A stretch of DNA of 64,000 nucleotides from Gammaproteobacteria bacterium (GTDB lineage Bacteria > Pseudomonadota > Gammaproteobacteria > Enterobacterales > Kangiellaceae). The notes beneath the pieces were generated by a model that was given only the letters and a program-made list of their open reading frames with translations, was not told where the DNA came from and ran no database searches. Position numbers and translations under genes: made by a program. Each line of letters opens with the position of its first letter. Position 1 is the first letter of the stretch. The DNA is taken from assembly GCA_013373375.1 (NCBI GenBank), contig JABXHY010000026.1, positions 1-64,000 of the forward strand. Reading direction: 5' to 3'. Positions 1-9,248 of this stretch are shown in pieces.

Positions 1-152
1 GGCAGGGTAAACCCCACCTGAAGTAAGACCAAATAGGGATCCATTGGTGTGACCCGCATCGGATCCGGGTAGGTTGCTTGAGCAGAGTGGTGACGCTTTG
101 CCTAGACGAATGACTGTCCACGACAGAATCCGGCTTACCGGCCAGCCTTATT
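1..152 (+). ncRNA. rnpB: RNase P RNA, 3' part (5' end outside window)
   Basis: This is the 3' portion of a bacterial type A RNase P RNA, the catalytic RNA that trims tRNA 5' leaders. It aligns by eye with the end of E. coli M1 RNA. The stretch around 28-38 (ACCAAATAGGG), the GGGTAGGTTGCTTGAGC block near 68-84, and GAATGACTGTCCACGACAGA near 108-127 are hallmark conserved segments, followed by CCGGCTTACCGGCCAG at the 3' end. The exact 3' end is approximate. rnpB directly upstream of mraZ is also the arrangement in pseudomonads. Confidence 0.93.
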
Positions 153-348
153 TTCTATTCTTTTATAAAATCTATTTTTTATTCCAAAATATTTTAAATT
201 TCACTTAACTTAAGAAATTACTTTAAGTTTAAGTAGTAATTCATTGAAAAATTACATCAAATTGATAAGTACTTACTTCACTTTTGTGATCTGCCTCTAA
301 CTTATTGTGAAATAAGGAAAAATTTTAACATCTCAATATGGTTTTTGC
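153..348. other. AT-rich intergenic spacer between rnpB and the mraZ promoter
   Basis: No reading frame of interest. The stretch is very AT-rich, with an imperfect hairpin at about 301-316 (CTTATT-GTGA-AATAAG). It may supply UP-element-like DNA to the promoter that follows. No clear U-tract terminator for rnpB was found beyond a T-rich stretch after about position 150. Confidence 0.4.
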
Positions 349-377
349 TTGACGATGGGATTACCCAAACCTATAGT
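349..377 (+). promoter_or_regulatory. sigma70-type promoter of the dcw cluster (PmraZ)
   Basis: TTGACG at 349-354 and TATAGT at 372-377 are separated by exactly 17 bp, close to consensus. It is the only strong promoter seen ahead of mraZ and probably drives the start of the whole dcw operon, as in E. coli. Confidence 0.75.
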
Positions 378-385
378 GTACAGAA

Positions 386-410
386 GTGGAGAATAGTGAC
401 AGATTGTGGA
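386..410 (+). promoter_or_regulatory. three MraZ-type direct repeats (autoregulatory operator)
   Basis: GTGGA (386-390), GTGAC (396-400) and GTGGA (406-410) recur every 10 bp just downstream of the -10 box. In E. coli MraZ represses its own operon by binding three TGGGN repeats separated by 5 bp; number, period and position match here, with a variant core. Binding is inferred. Confidence 0.6.
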
Positions 411-457
411 TCTAAAATACCCATTTGGGACGCCAAGTGGTTAGAAGAGGGTAAATC

Positions 458-922
458 GTGTTTAGAGGCGGAAATTCAATCAATTTGGATGCTAAGGGTC
501 GTATAGCGATCCCCGCCCGCTATCGTGACCGTTTATCCGATATCTGCAACGGCCGTATGGTTGTTACTAAAAATCCTTACGAACTCGATACCCCAAACCT
601 CCTACTTTTCCCACTCCACAACTGGGAAGATTTCGAAGAACAAGTCCGAGCATTGCCTAGCAGTAAAAAAGCTTATCGACTCTTCAAGCGAGTGACTATT
701 GGCTCTGCTAAAGAAGTGGATATGGACACTAATGGGCGTTTACTGTTACCCGCAGAGCTAAGAGAGTTCGCGGGCTTAACAAAATCAATCATGCTAGTGG
801 GTCAAGGAGAGACTTTCCAACTTTGGGATGAGGCGCAATGGAAAGAACAAGAAGCAGACGACTTGTCGGTTCTTTCTGATGAAAACTTTGATTCAGAGCA
901 ACTCCCGGACTTGGCGTTTTAA
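458..922 (+). CDS. mraZ: transcriptional regulator MraZ
   Basis: MraZ is a DNA-binding repressor that heads the division and cell wall cluster and regulates it. The 154-residue product has the two tandem AbrB/SpoVT-like MraZ repeats, each with the DxxxR signature: DAKGR at residues 11-15 and DTNGR near residue 91. The start is GTG with a GAGG ribosome site about 8 bases upstream, and no longer start is plausible. It is followed 2 bases later by rsmH. The predicted operator lies at 386-410. Confidence 0.96.
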   Translation: MFRGGNSINLDAKGRIAIPARYRDRLSDICNGRMVVTKNPYELDTPNLLLFPLHNWEDFEEQVRALPSSKKAYRLFKRVTIGSAKEVDMDTNGRLLLPAELREFAGLTKSIMLVGQGETFQLWDEAQWKEQEADDLSVLSDENFDSEQLPDLAF

Positions 923-924
923 TC

Positions 925-1860
925 ATGAATGCGAACTTACGACACGAATCGGTTCTACTTGAGGAGGCCGTTGCTGCCTTGAACCTTGAGCCTGAAAGCA
1001 TTGTCATAGATGCTACCTTCGGGCGTGGAGGGCACAGTACAAAAGTTTTAGAGCAATTAGGTGAAAACGGCCGGTTAATCGCTATCGATAAAGATCCTGC
1101 TGCCATTGAGTTTGCAAATCAAAACTTTGGTAACGATAAACGCTTTACGATTGAGCACTGCACGTTCGCAGAAATTGCTCAAGTCGCCAATAAATATGAT
1201 GTGAATGGAAAAGTTTCCGCAATTTTAATGGACTTAGGCGTGTCTTCTCCTCAACTTGATGAAGCGGAGCGAGGCTTTAGTTTTAGTAAAGATGGCCCTT
1301 TAGACATGCGCATGGATTCGTCGAGAGGCACAAGTGCTGCTCAGTGGATTGCCAAAGCAAAAGAATCTGAGATTAAATCAGTATTGCGAGATTTTGGTGA
1401 AGAAAAACAGGCTGGGCGAATTGCTCGAAAAATTGTCTCAGTAAGAGAAGAGCAGCCAATCACTCGGACTTTGCAATTAGCAAAAATAATTGAAGAAGTA
1501 ATCCCTAAGCGGCACGACATGAAAAAGCACCCTGCGACACGTAGCTTTCAGGCAATAAGAATTTTTATCAACAATGAGCTTGGTGACTTGGCTGCTGGAT
1601 TAGAAGATGCATTTTCAATTTTAAAAGTGGGCGGTCGTTTGGTCATTATCAGTTTTCATTCTTTAGAAGACAGAATCGTTAAACGCTTTTTTAAACGGCT
1701 TTCAAAAGGCGATGATTTTCCGAAGGATTTACCCGTTCGTGCGGATGAGTTGAAGCCAAAGCTTTCTTTAGTTGGAAAGCCTTTTAAACCAACTGAATTG
1801 GAAGTTGATGACAATGTGCGATCTCGAAGTGCCATTATGAGAGTCGCAGAAAAATTATGA
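925..1860 (+). CDS. rsmH: 16S rRNA m4C1402 methyltransferase RsmH
   Basis: RsmH uses S-adenosylmethionine to N4-methylate C1402 of 16S rRNA in the ribosomal P site. The 311-residue protein begins with the typical HxSVLLEE motif, followed by the SAM-binding loop DATFGRGGHS at about residues 29-38, the MDLGVSSPQLD segment, and the conserved ISFHSLEDRIVKRFF region near the C-terminus. Length is normal. It sits between mraZ and ftsL, overlapping ftsL by 4 bases, the standard gammaproteobacterial order. Confidence 0.97.
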   Translation: MNANLRHESVLLEEAVAALNLEPESIVIDATFGRGGHSTKVLEQLGENGRLIAIDKDPAAIEFANQNFGNDKRFTIEHCTFAEIAQVANKYDVNGKVSAILMDLGVSSPQLDEAERGFSFSKDGPLDMRMDSSRGTSAAQWIAKAKESEIKSVLRDFGEEKQAGRIARKIVSVREEQPITRTLQLAKIIEEVIPKRHDMKKHPATRSFQAIRIFINNELGDLAAGLEDAFSILKVGGRLVIISFHSLEDRIVKRFFKRLSKGDDFPKDLPVRADELKPKLSLVGKPFKPTELEVDDNVRSRSAIMRVAEKL

Positions 1861-2189
1861 AATGGTTAAAAAGTATTATTAGTCAGATCGAAAAAGCGCT
1901 GCCGATATTGATAGTGCAAAAATTATTGAAAATGAAGTGGATTTTGGTGTTAGGGGCTGTGGTTTGGGTTAATGCAATAAGTGTGGCTTTTCTAACGCAT
2001 AAAACTCGTCAACAAACTGCATTATTAGAACACTTGAAATATGAGCAATACCAATTAGAAATGGAGTGGGAAGCACTTCGTTTAGAGCAAGGTACTCTCG
2101 CGGAACATAACCGAATTGAGAATATCGCTCGAAAGAATCTTGAAATGAAAAATGTTCACGCAACTGATGAAGTATTGATAAGAGACTAA
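1857..2189 (+). CDS. ftsL: cell division protein FtsL
   Basis: FtsL is a bitopic membrane protein of the divisome that pairs with FtsB and FtsQ and helps activate FtsWI. The 110-residue product has a short cytoplasmic N-terminus, one membrane segment at about residues 28-48, and a periplasmic coiled-coil-like helix ending in the IENIARKNLEMK motif common to FtsL proteins. Sequence conservation in this family is low, so the call rests on topology and on position between rsmH and ftsI. Confidence 0.9.
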   Translation: MKWLKSIISQIEKALPILIVQKLLKMKWILVLGAVVWVNAISVAFLTHKTRQQTALLEHLKYEQYQLEMEWEALRLEQGTLAEHNRIENIARKNLEMKNVHATDEVLIRD

Positions 2190-2196
2190 AGCTGTA

Positions 2197-3927
2197 ATGG
2201 GACAAGCGAGAAAACCAAAAGGTATTCCACTATGTACCGGTCGTTATGTGATAACGATTGGAGTAGTTGTTATTGCCTTTGTATCTTTGCTTTCTCGAGC
2301 GGCTTACTTGCAACTTTATGAGTCAAATAAATTAAATAGTGAAGCAAACAAACGCTCGGTTCGAGTTCAGGGAATTGAATCCCGTAGGGGAATAATTAGT
2401 GATCGTAACGGAATAGAGCTTGCGAGAAGTATTCCGGTTGAGTCTTTGTGGCTCGACCCTTCTTCTATTTTAGCTAACCCAGCATCGATGTATTCGGTGG
2501 ATTGGAAAAAGTTGGCAACCATACTAGAGATGCAAGAAGTAGAGCTTTCTCAGTTTGTAAAACAGCGCGCGACTAAGCGATTTGTTTGGTTGAAAAGAAA
2601 GCTGCACCCCGAGCAAGCGCAGCTTATCCATCGGCTTAATTTAGAGGGTGTTTATTTACAGCAGGAGCAACGACGTTACTATCCGACAGCAGAAATAAGT
2701 TCCCACATTGTCGGCTTCACCGGTATTGATTCATCTGGATTAGAGGGACTCGAAAAAGCGTTTGATAGCTTATTAACCAGCAATCCAGGTCAGAAAAAAG
2801 TTGTAGTCGACTTGTATCGTAACGTGATTGAAAACCAGGGCATAATTACCGATGCCAAAGATGGCGAAAACATTACTTTAAGTATTGATTCTCGAATACA
2901 AGCATTAGCTTATCGAGAATTAAAAGCTGCTGTTTTAAGGCATGGCGCAAGAGCAGGAAGCTTGGTTATATTAGACGTGAAAACGGGTGAAGTGTTGGCA
3001 ATGGTTAACCAGCCTTCTTACAATCCTAATCGTCGCGACCAACGAAAACCTCAGCTCACTCGAAACCGTGCGGTGACAGATATGTTTGAGCCAGGTTCTA
3101 CCGCAAAACCTTTTACGGTTTTAACCGCACTTGAAAATGATCGAGTAAAGCCTGGTACTCTAATTTCAACGGGCCCAGGTAAATTAAAAGTTAATAATAA
3201 CTGGGTGCGAGATGGTGTGAATTTAGGAACCGTATCGGTAACCAAAATATTGCAAAAGTCGTCGAATGTAGGTGTTTCGAAACTCGCACTTGATTTATCA
3301 GACGAAGCCTTTCTTGATACTTTTTATAAGTTGGGATTTGGCATCGATACTGGTAGTGGCTTTCCAGGCGAAAGTAGTGGTCGATTTAATATTCGACCTA
3401 ATTGGTCAGAGTTTGAGAAAGCCACTATGGCTTACGGTTATGGGTTTCAAGTGACACCATTACAGTTGGCACAAGCTTATTCCGTAATTGGTAGTGGAGG
3501 CATAAAGCGGCCTGTTTCATTTTTGAAATTAACTAAACCAATTAGTGAAGAAAGAATTTTCTCCGAAAGACATAGCGCACAAGTTCTGAAAATGATGGAA
3601 ATGGTAGTCAGTGAAGGTGGTACTGCCACTGGAGCGGCGCTTGAGTCTTACAGTACCGCTGGAAAAACAGGTACAGCGCGTAAAGCAATTAAAGGTGGTT
3701 ACGGTGATGAGTATCTTTCATTTTTTGCAGGTATCTCTCCTGTTTCATCACCAAGAATTGCAATGGTTGTCATGATTGATGAGCCAGAGGGTGATGTTTA
3801 TTACGGAGGCGATGTCGCCGCTCCTGTTTATTCTAAGGTAGCGGAGCAAGCATTGAGGTTACTTAATGTAACGCCGGATAAAACTGAAGTGAAACTTGCA
3901 AGTCGAGGAGAGCTGATCAATGGCTAA
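2197..3927 (+). CDS. ftsI: peptidoglycan transpeptidase FtsI (PBP3)
   Basis: This is the septal class B penicillin-binding protein, which cross-links peptidoglycan with its partner FtsW. The 576-residue protein has an N-terminal membrane anchor (about residues 20-40), a pedestal domain, and a transpeptidase domain. The domain has the catalytic serine in STAK at about 301-304, an SSN motif near 354 and KTGT at about 490-493. All three catalytic motifs are present. The 3' end overlaps murE by 8 bases. Confidence 0.97.
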   Translation: MGQARKPKGIPLCTGRYVITIGVVVIAFVSLLSRAAYLQLYESNKLNSEANKRSVRVQGIESRRGIISDRNGIELARSIPVESLWLDPSSILANPASMYSVDWKKLATILEMQEVELSQFVKQRATKRFVWLKRKLHPEQAQLIHRLNLEGVYLQQEQRRYYPTAEISSHIVGFTGIDSSGLEGLEKAFDSLLTSNPGQKKVVVDLYRNVIENQGIITDAKDGENITLSIDSRIQALAYRELKAAVLRHGARAGSLVILDVKTGEVLAMVNQPSYNPNRRDQRKPQLTRNRAVTDMFEPGSTAKPFTVLTALENDRVKPGTLISTGPGKLKVNNNWVRDGVNLGTVSVTKILQKSSNVGVSKLALDLSDEAFLDTFYKLGFGIDTGSGFPGESSGRFNIRPNWSEFEKATMAYGYGFQVTPLQLAQAYSVIGSGGIKRPVSFLKLTKPISEERIFSERHSAQVLKMMEMVVSEGGTATGAALESYSTAGKTGTARKAIKGGYGDEYLSFFAGISPVSSPRIAMVVMIDEPEGDVYYGGDVAAPVYSKVAEQALRLLNVTPDKTEVKLASRGELING

Positions 3928-5440
3928 TTCATTCGACTTTGAAATTTTGAAAGAAGCATTTCCCGATGCCAGTTTGTATTGTGGTGAGCTTACGGGTAAC
4001 TTCCGGTTTTTAAGTGTTGATAGTCGAGCCGTCAAAGCTGATGACGGATTCGTTGCAGTTAGAGGTCTAAAACTTGATGGTCGTGCTTATATTGAAAGCG
4101 CAGTCACTAATGGCGCTAAGTTAATTTTCTGTGAAAAGGATGAGCTTGACGAGTCAAACTTGAAGATTTGTATTGAGCAAAATATTACAACCATTTTAAT
4201 CAACGATTTATATTCAAAGTTGAGTGCATTAGGTGCGGTTGTTTTTCAAAACGAAAAGCAACGGCTTTCAATAGTTGGCGTTACTGGAACTAATGGAAAG
4301 TCGAGCACTGTTCAAATGTTAGCGCAAGCGTTGCATTTGTTAGAAGGCTGTTGTTGGACATTAGGCACCCTGGGCGTAGGACCATTTGGCACTCAAAAAC
4401 AAAATGAGAATACGACAGCCGATGCGATAACAATTCAGCAAGAGCTCTTCAAAGCAAGAACTGCTGGATGCAGTAATGTTGCTATGGAAGTTTCTTCTCA
4501 TGGATTAGTACAAAAGCGTGTTGATAGCGTTCCATTTGAATTTGCAATATTTACTAATCTTTCGAGAGATCACTTGGATTATCACGGCACTATGGAAGAT
4601 TACTTTGCCGCAAAACGTGAACTATTTTTGTTTAAAGCATTACAGCATGCCATTATCAATATCGATGATAAGTACGGAAAAAAATTAAAAAAAGACCGAG
4701 AAATCAAAGCTCAAAAATGGTTTATTTCATTGCAAGAGCCTCTCGAAGGCGCTGATTTAAGTCAGTGGGTATGGATCGATAATGTAAGATTAACCTTGAG
4801 CGGGATTCATGCGACTGTTTATTCACCATGGGGAAAAGGACAGCTTTCAGTAGCAATTGTCGGTCGCTTCAATTTGTATAATCTTTTATCTGTTATTACG
4901 GTGCTTGGTATTCGATTAAAAAATATCGATGCTGTTCTGCAAGTCGTCAATCAATTGCACTCGGTGACCGGACGAATGCAATTACTTTCAAAAGAAAGTT
5001 GTCCACTGGTTATTGTTGATTATGCTCATTCACCCGATGCATTAGAGCAGGCACTAAGAGCAACTCGAGAGCATTGCAGTGGAAAAGTATTTACTGTGTT
5101 TGGATGCGGGGGCGATCGTGATCCAGGTAAACGACAATTGATGGCTAGAGTTGCTGAAAAATTATCTAATCAGGTTATTTTTACCGACGATAATCCTCGC
5201 ACTGAAGAGCCTACTTCAATTATTGAAGACATGAGAGAAGGTTTAAAGAAACCTGATGCAGTTAAATATATCGCTTCTAGAGAGAGTGCAATTCGTTTTG
5301 CAATAGAAAAAGCAAGCGAAAAAGATGTTGTTTTGATTGCCGGCAAAGGTCACGAGTCATATCAGGTTATAGGTAATAAGAAATTGGAATTCAGTGATGT
5401 GAAGGTTGCTGAATCTGTGATGACGGAGTTTGCCGCATGA
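3920..5440 (+). CDS. murE: UDP-MurNAc-L-Ala-D-Glu:meso-diaminopimelate ligase MurE
   Basis: MurE adds the third residue of the peptidoglycan stem peptide at the expense of ATP. The P-loop GVTGTNGKSS lies near residues 120-129. The DNPR motif at about 424-427 is the signature of enzymes that select meso-diaminopimelate rather than lysine, as expected for a Gram-negative. Length (506) is typical. It overlaps ftsI upstream and murF downstream (4 bases), suggesting translational coupling. Confidence 0.97.
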   Translation: MANSFDFEILKEAFPDASLYCGELTGNFRFLSVDSRAVKADDGFVAVRGLKLDGRAYIESAVTNGAKLIFCEKDELDESNLKICIEQNITTILINDLYSKLSALGAVVFQNEKQRLSIVGVTGTNGKSSTVQMLAQALHLLEGCCWTLGTLGVGPFGTQKQNENTTADAITIQQELFKARTAGCSNVAMEVSSHGLVQKRVDSVPFEFAIFTNLSRDHLDYHGTMEDYFAAKRELFLFKALQHAIINIDDKYGKKLKKDREIKAQKWFISLQEPLEGADLSQWVWIDNVRLTLSGIHATVYSPWGKGQLSVAIVGRFNLYNLLSVITVLGIRLKNIDAVLQVVNQLHSVTGRMQLLSKESCPLVIVDYAHSPDALEQALRATREHCSGKVFTVFGCGGDRDPGKRQLMARVAEKLSNQVIFTDDNPRTEEPTSIIEDMREGLKKPDAVKYIASRESAIRFAIEKASEKDVVLIAGKGHESYQVIGNKKLEFSDVKVAESVMTEFAA

Positions 5441-6813
5441 TTCCGTTAACACTAAGTGAAATTGCATCGCACATAGGTGGAGAGTTGATCGGCGACGATA
5501 CTTTGATCGAGTCTGTCTCCACCGATACTCGTTCAACCGATCAAAATGATTTGTTTGTAGCACTTAAAGGGCCTAGGTTTGACGCCCATGAATTTTTGCA
5601 ACAAGCGATAGAAAATGGCGCTAAAGCATTGATGGTTTCGCAGCGCTCGAGTTTAGATGCCAGTCAAATCATTGTGAAAAACACATTAATTGGACTCGGA
5701 AAGCTAAGTGCCCTAGTGAGACAGAAATCCAGCGCAAAAGTGATTGGGCTTACCGGAAGTGTTGGTAAAACTACCGTCAAAGAAATGATTGCAAGTATTA
5801 CTAAGCGATTAGGAAAGACGGTTGCTACCGCCGGCAACTTAAACAATGAAGTTGGAGTACCGCTTACGCTGCTTCGTTTGAATGCAAATACAGAGTATGC
5901 GGTAATCGAAATGGGTGCCAATCATCATGGGGAAATTGATTACACGACTCATTTGGTTCAACCTGATGTAGCCTTAATTAATAATGTTGCTGCTGCGCAT
6001 TTAGAGGGGTTTGGTGATTTGCATGGAGTAGCTCGTGCGAAAGCAGAAATTTTTCGAGGTTTGGCTTCTAATGGTTCTGCGGTAATAAATCGGGATGATG
6101 ATTTTTTTGAATACTGGCATGGAAACACAAAACAAGACCAAATGGATTACAGTGTAGAAACTGATGCACGAGTATCGGCGAAGAATATTTTGGAAAATGA
6201 AGATAATAGCTTTAATTTTGATTTAAGTTATGACGATCAGCTTACCCCAATACATTTGACGGTTCCTGGCAAGCATAATATCGCAAATGCTTTAGCTGCA
6301 GCAGCTTGTTGCTTATCGTTGAATATAGATCGAACTGAAATTGCAAATGGGTTGAGTGAATTTAAAGGGGTAAAAGGTCGGCTACAAATTTTGCGCGTGT
6401 CTCCCAACTTTATGGTAATTGATGATACTTATAATGCTAACTACACGTCATTAACCGCTGCGATAAATGTTTTATCCAAGCAACCAGGGTTTAAGATATT
6501 AGCTTTGGGTGACATGGGTGAATTAGGTGGAAGTGCGAAAGAGTATCATCAAAAAGCGGGGCAATTTGCAAAGCAGAGCAATATTGATTTATTGCTGACT
6601 ATAGGCGAGCTAAGCTTTTTTGCATCTCAGGCGTTTGGTGAAAATGCGATTCATTGTCAGACTCAAGCTGAGCTAATTGAAAAAATTAAACAACAACAAA
6701 AAGAAAAAGCAGTTTCCGTTTTAATGAAAGGCTCTCGTAGTGCACATATGGATAAAATTGTGAATCAATTAGTTGAGTCAATTCCGGAAATAAATAGCGG
6801 AGGTAGACACTAA
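5437..6813 (+). CDS. murF: UDP-MurNAc-tripeptide:D-Ala-D-Ala ligase MurF
   Basis: MurF attaches D-Ala-D-Ala to complete the UDP-MurNAc pentapeptide in the cytoplasm. The 458-residue product has the Mur ligase P-loop [10 protein letters not shown] at about residues 104-113, the [10 protein letters not shown] segment, and the central [12 protein letters not shown] motif of MurF. It overlaps murE by 4 bases; its last base is the first base of mraY. Confidence 0.97.
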   Translation: MIPLTLSEIASHIGGELIGDDTLIESVSTDTRSTDQNDLFVALKGPRFDAHEFLQQAIENGAKALMVSQRSSLDASQIIVKNTLIGLGKLSALVRQKSSAKVIGLTGSVGKTTVKEMIASITKRLGKTVATAGNLNNEVGVPLTLLRLNANTEYAVIEMGANHHGEIDYTTHLVQPDVALINNVAAAHLEGFGDLHGVARAKAEIFRGLASNGSAVINRDDDFFEYWHGNTKQDQMDYSVETDARVSAKNILENEDNSFNFDLSYDDQLTPIHLTVPGKHNIANALAAAACCLSLNIDRTEIANGLSEFKGVKGRLQILRVSPNFMVIDDTYNANYTSLTAAINVLSKQPGFKILALGDMGELGGSAKEYHQKAGQFAKQSNIDLLLTIGELSFFASQAFGENAIHCQTQAELIEKIKQQQKEKAVSVLMKGSRSAHMDKIVNQLVESIPEINSGGRH

Positions 6814-7898
6814 TGTTACTTTGGTTGGCAGAGTATTTAGAGCAATTTTATTCTGGGTTCAATGTTTTCGGATATCTGACTTTTCGAGCAATTTTAAGTG
6901 TCATTACAGCGCTCGTTATTTCGTTATTCATTGGACCGATAATGATTCGCAAGCTTGCTCAATATCAAATTGGTCAAACAGTAAGAGATGATGGACCGCA
7001 AAGTCATTTATCAAAAGCTGGAACTCCGACTATGGGCGGTGCACTCATCCTTATAGCAATTGCACTATCGACTTTGCTCTGGGGAGATTTAGATAATCGT
7101 CATTTATGGGTTGTGTTATTAACAACATTAGCATTTGGAGTTGTCGGATGGGTCGATGATTACCGTAAACTCATTCGTAAAGATCCAACTGGCCTACCTG
7201 CACGTTGGAAATACTTTTGGCAATCGATTATCGGATTTGCTGCCGCTTTTTATATGTATGACTCTGCGATTTCCTCTGCAGAAACAACATTAATTGTTCC
7301 ATTTTTTAAAGAGTTTGCCATACCTTTGGCGGCATTTGCATTTATTCCATTAACTTATTTTGTAATTGTCGGAACAAGTAATGCAGTGAACTTAACTGAT
7401 GGACTCGATGGCTTGGCTATATTACCGACGGTTCTGGTCGCAGGTGCGCTCGGAATATTTGCTTATCTAACTGGGAATATTAAATTCTCAGAATACCTTG
7501 CAATACCATATGTTGTTGGTGTTGGTGAACTTACTATTTTTTGTGGTGCGCTGGTTGGGGCCGGGCTTGGTTTCTTATGGTTTAACACTTATCCGGCTCA
7601 AGTTTTTATGGGGGATGTGGGTGCTCTAGGATTAGGCGCCGGGCTTGGTACTTTGGCAGTCGCGGTCCGCCAAGAGTTGGTTCTGTTTATTATGGGCGGC
7701 GTTTTTGTGATGGAAACTGTTTCAGTTATTTTACAGGTCGCATCATTCAAGCTTACAGGTCGAAGAATTTTTAATATGGCTCCTTTACATCATCACTATG
7801 AATTGAAGGGATGGCCTGAGCCAAGAGTAATCGTACGTTTTTGGATTATTTCTGTTGTTCTTGTACTGGTTGGATTAGCAACGTTAAAACTTAGGTAG
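6813..7898 (+). CDS. mraY: phospho-MurNAc-pentapeptide transferase MraY
   Basis: MraY transfers phospho-MurNAc-pentapeptide to undecaprenyl phosphate, making lipid I at the inner membrane. The 361-residue protein is strongly hydrophobic (about ten membrane spans). It carries the family motifs [11 protein letters not shown] in [20 protein letters not shown] and the C-terminal histidine cluster HHHYELKG. The start overlaps the murF stop by 1 base. Length is standard. Confidence 0.97.
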   Translation: MLLWLAEYLEQFYSGFNVFGYLTFRAILSVITALVISLFIGPIMIRKLAQYQIGQTVRDDGPQSHLSKAGTPTMGGALILIAIALSTLLWGDLDNRHLWVVLLTTLAFGVVGWVDDYRKLIRKDPTGLPARWKYFWQSIIGFAAAFYMYDSAISSAETTLIVPFFKEFAIPLAAFAFIPLTYFVIVGTSNAVNLTDGLDGLAILPTVLVAGALGIFAYLTGNIKFSEYLAIPYVVGVGELTIFCGALVGAGLGFLWFNTYPAQVFMGDVGALGLGAGLGTLAVAVRQELVLFIMGGVFVMETVSVILQVASFKLTGRRIFNMAPLHHHYELKGWPEPRVIVRFWIISVVLVLVGLATLKLR

Positions 7899-7901
7899 AA
7901 T

Positions 7902-9248
7902 ATGAGACTTATCGAGCATAAAACAGTAGTGATTTTGGGAGCCGGACTTACCGGACTCTCGATGCTGCGTTTTTGTTTGGAAAGTCACGCATCCGTCACT
8001 GTTATGGATTCTCGCCAAGCGCCGCCATTATTAAAAGAGTTTGAAGCGTATCAACATGATGTTGAATTAATTTTCGGTGCGTTTAATAAGTCACTCTTAA
8101 CTGATGCCGACTACATCTTAGTGAGTCCCGGGGTTGATTTAAATAATGTACCTATGGCGCGAGATGAGTTAGAAGCAAAAATGTTAAGTGATATTGAGCT
8201 GTTTGTATTTGAAGCAACCGCTCCTGTTGTTGCTGTTACTGGCTCAAATGGAAAGTCGACGGTGTGTGATGCGCTTGGTTTTGTGCTTAACACTATAAAT
8301 AGAAAAACAGTTGTTGCTGGAAATATTGGCGTTCCGGTACTTGATCTTTTAGGAAAAGATATTCCTGAGTTTTATGTCTTAGAATTATCGAGTTTTCAAT
8401 TAGATTTAGTCAAATCACTAAAAGCTAAAGTTGCTTGTATATTAAATGTGACAGAAGATCACCTCGATCGTCATGGTTCTATGGCCGCCTATGTAAATGC
8501 AAAGCAAAAGATATATCAAGGTTCAGAATTGTGTGTTTACAATTTTAATGATCCATTAACTAAACCTAGACTTGAAAGTCATTCATCTCGAAAATATTCA
8601 GAGTTAACCTTTGGATTTGATCAAAATGCTGATATTCGAGTTGTTTTATCTGAGCAAGGGTTTTCCGTCAACTCTGAAAGCCGAATGTATCTATCTGAAG
8701 CAGAAACCAAGTTAAAAGGTGCGCACAATGGTTTAAATATTGCGGCGATTCTTGCCATTTTGAGTGCCTTAGAACTACCGGTTGATCAAGATGCAATCAG
8801 CGCGATTAAAAATTATTCTGGTTTGGCTCATCGTTGTCAGGAAGTCGAAACAAATGACGGTGTCTTGTGGGTTAACGATTCTAAAGCAACCAACGTTGGC
8901 TCAGCAATTTCAGCGATACAGAGCTATCGCCCGAAAGGCAAAACATTATTTTTAATCGCTGGTGGTGACTTAAAAGGCGCAGATTGTTTCGATTTTTCAA
9001 TAGTAGTTAACGAAAATGTTGATCAGATCTGGGCATTTGGAAAAGATGCCGAAATTTTAACCGCGGCAATTGATAAAAATAAAGTACACAGAGTAAGTTT
9101 GTTATCTGAAGCGGTAAGTGGAATAAAGCAAAGCGCGAAGCCAGGCGATTGTGTGCTTTTGTCGCCTGCCTGTGCCAGCACTGATATGTATCGAAACTAC
9201 GAAGAGCGAGGCTCGCACTTTGTTCAACTTCTGAAGGAGGCGTCATGA
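7902..9248 (+). CDS. murD: UDP-MurNAc-L-alanine:D-glutamate ligase MurD
   Basis: MurD adds D-glutamate as the second stem-peptide residue. The 448-residue product has a Rossmann-like N-terminal motif (VILGAGLTGLS, about residues 10-20), the ATP-binding GSNGKST near 114-120, and the VNDSKATNVGSA segment diagnostic of MurD. It starts 3 bases after mraY and overlaps ftsW by 4 bases. A good GAAGGAGG site for ftsW lies inside its 3' end. Confidence 0.97.
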   Translation: MRLIEHKTVVILGAGLTGLSMLRFCLESHASVTVMDSRQAPPLLKEFEAYQHDVELIFGAFNKSLLTDADYILVSPGVDLNNVPMARDELEAKMLSDIELFVFEATAPVVAVTGSNGKSTVCDALGFVLNTINRKTVVAGNIGVPVLDLLGKDIPEFYVLELSSFQLDLVKSLKAKVACILNVTEDHLDRHGSMAAYVNAKQKIYQGSELCVYNFNDPLTKPRLESHSSRKYSELTFGFDQNADIRVVLSEQGFSVNSESRMYLSEAETKLKGAHNGLNIAAILAILSALELPVDQDAISAIKNYSGLAHRCQEVETNDGVLWVNDSKATNVGSAISAIQSYRPKGKTLFLIAGGDLKGADCFDFSIVVNENVDQIWAFGKDAEILTAAIDKNKVHRVSLLSEAVSGIKQSAKPGDCVLLSPACASTDMYRNYEERGSHFVQLLKEAS

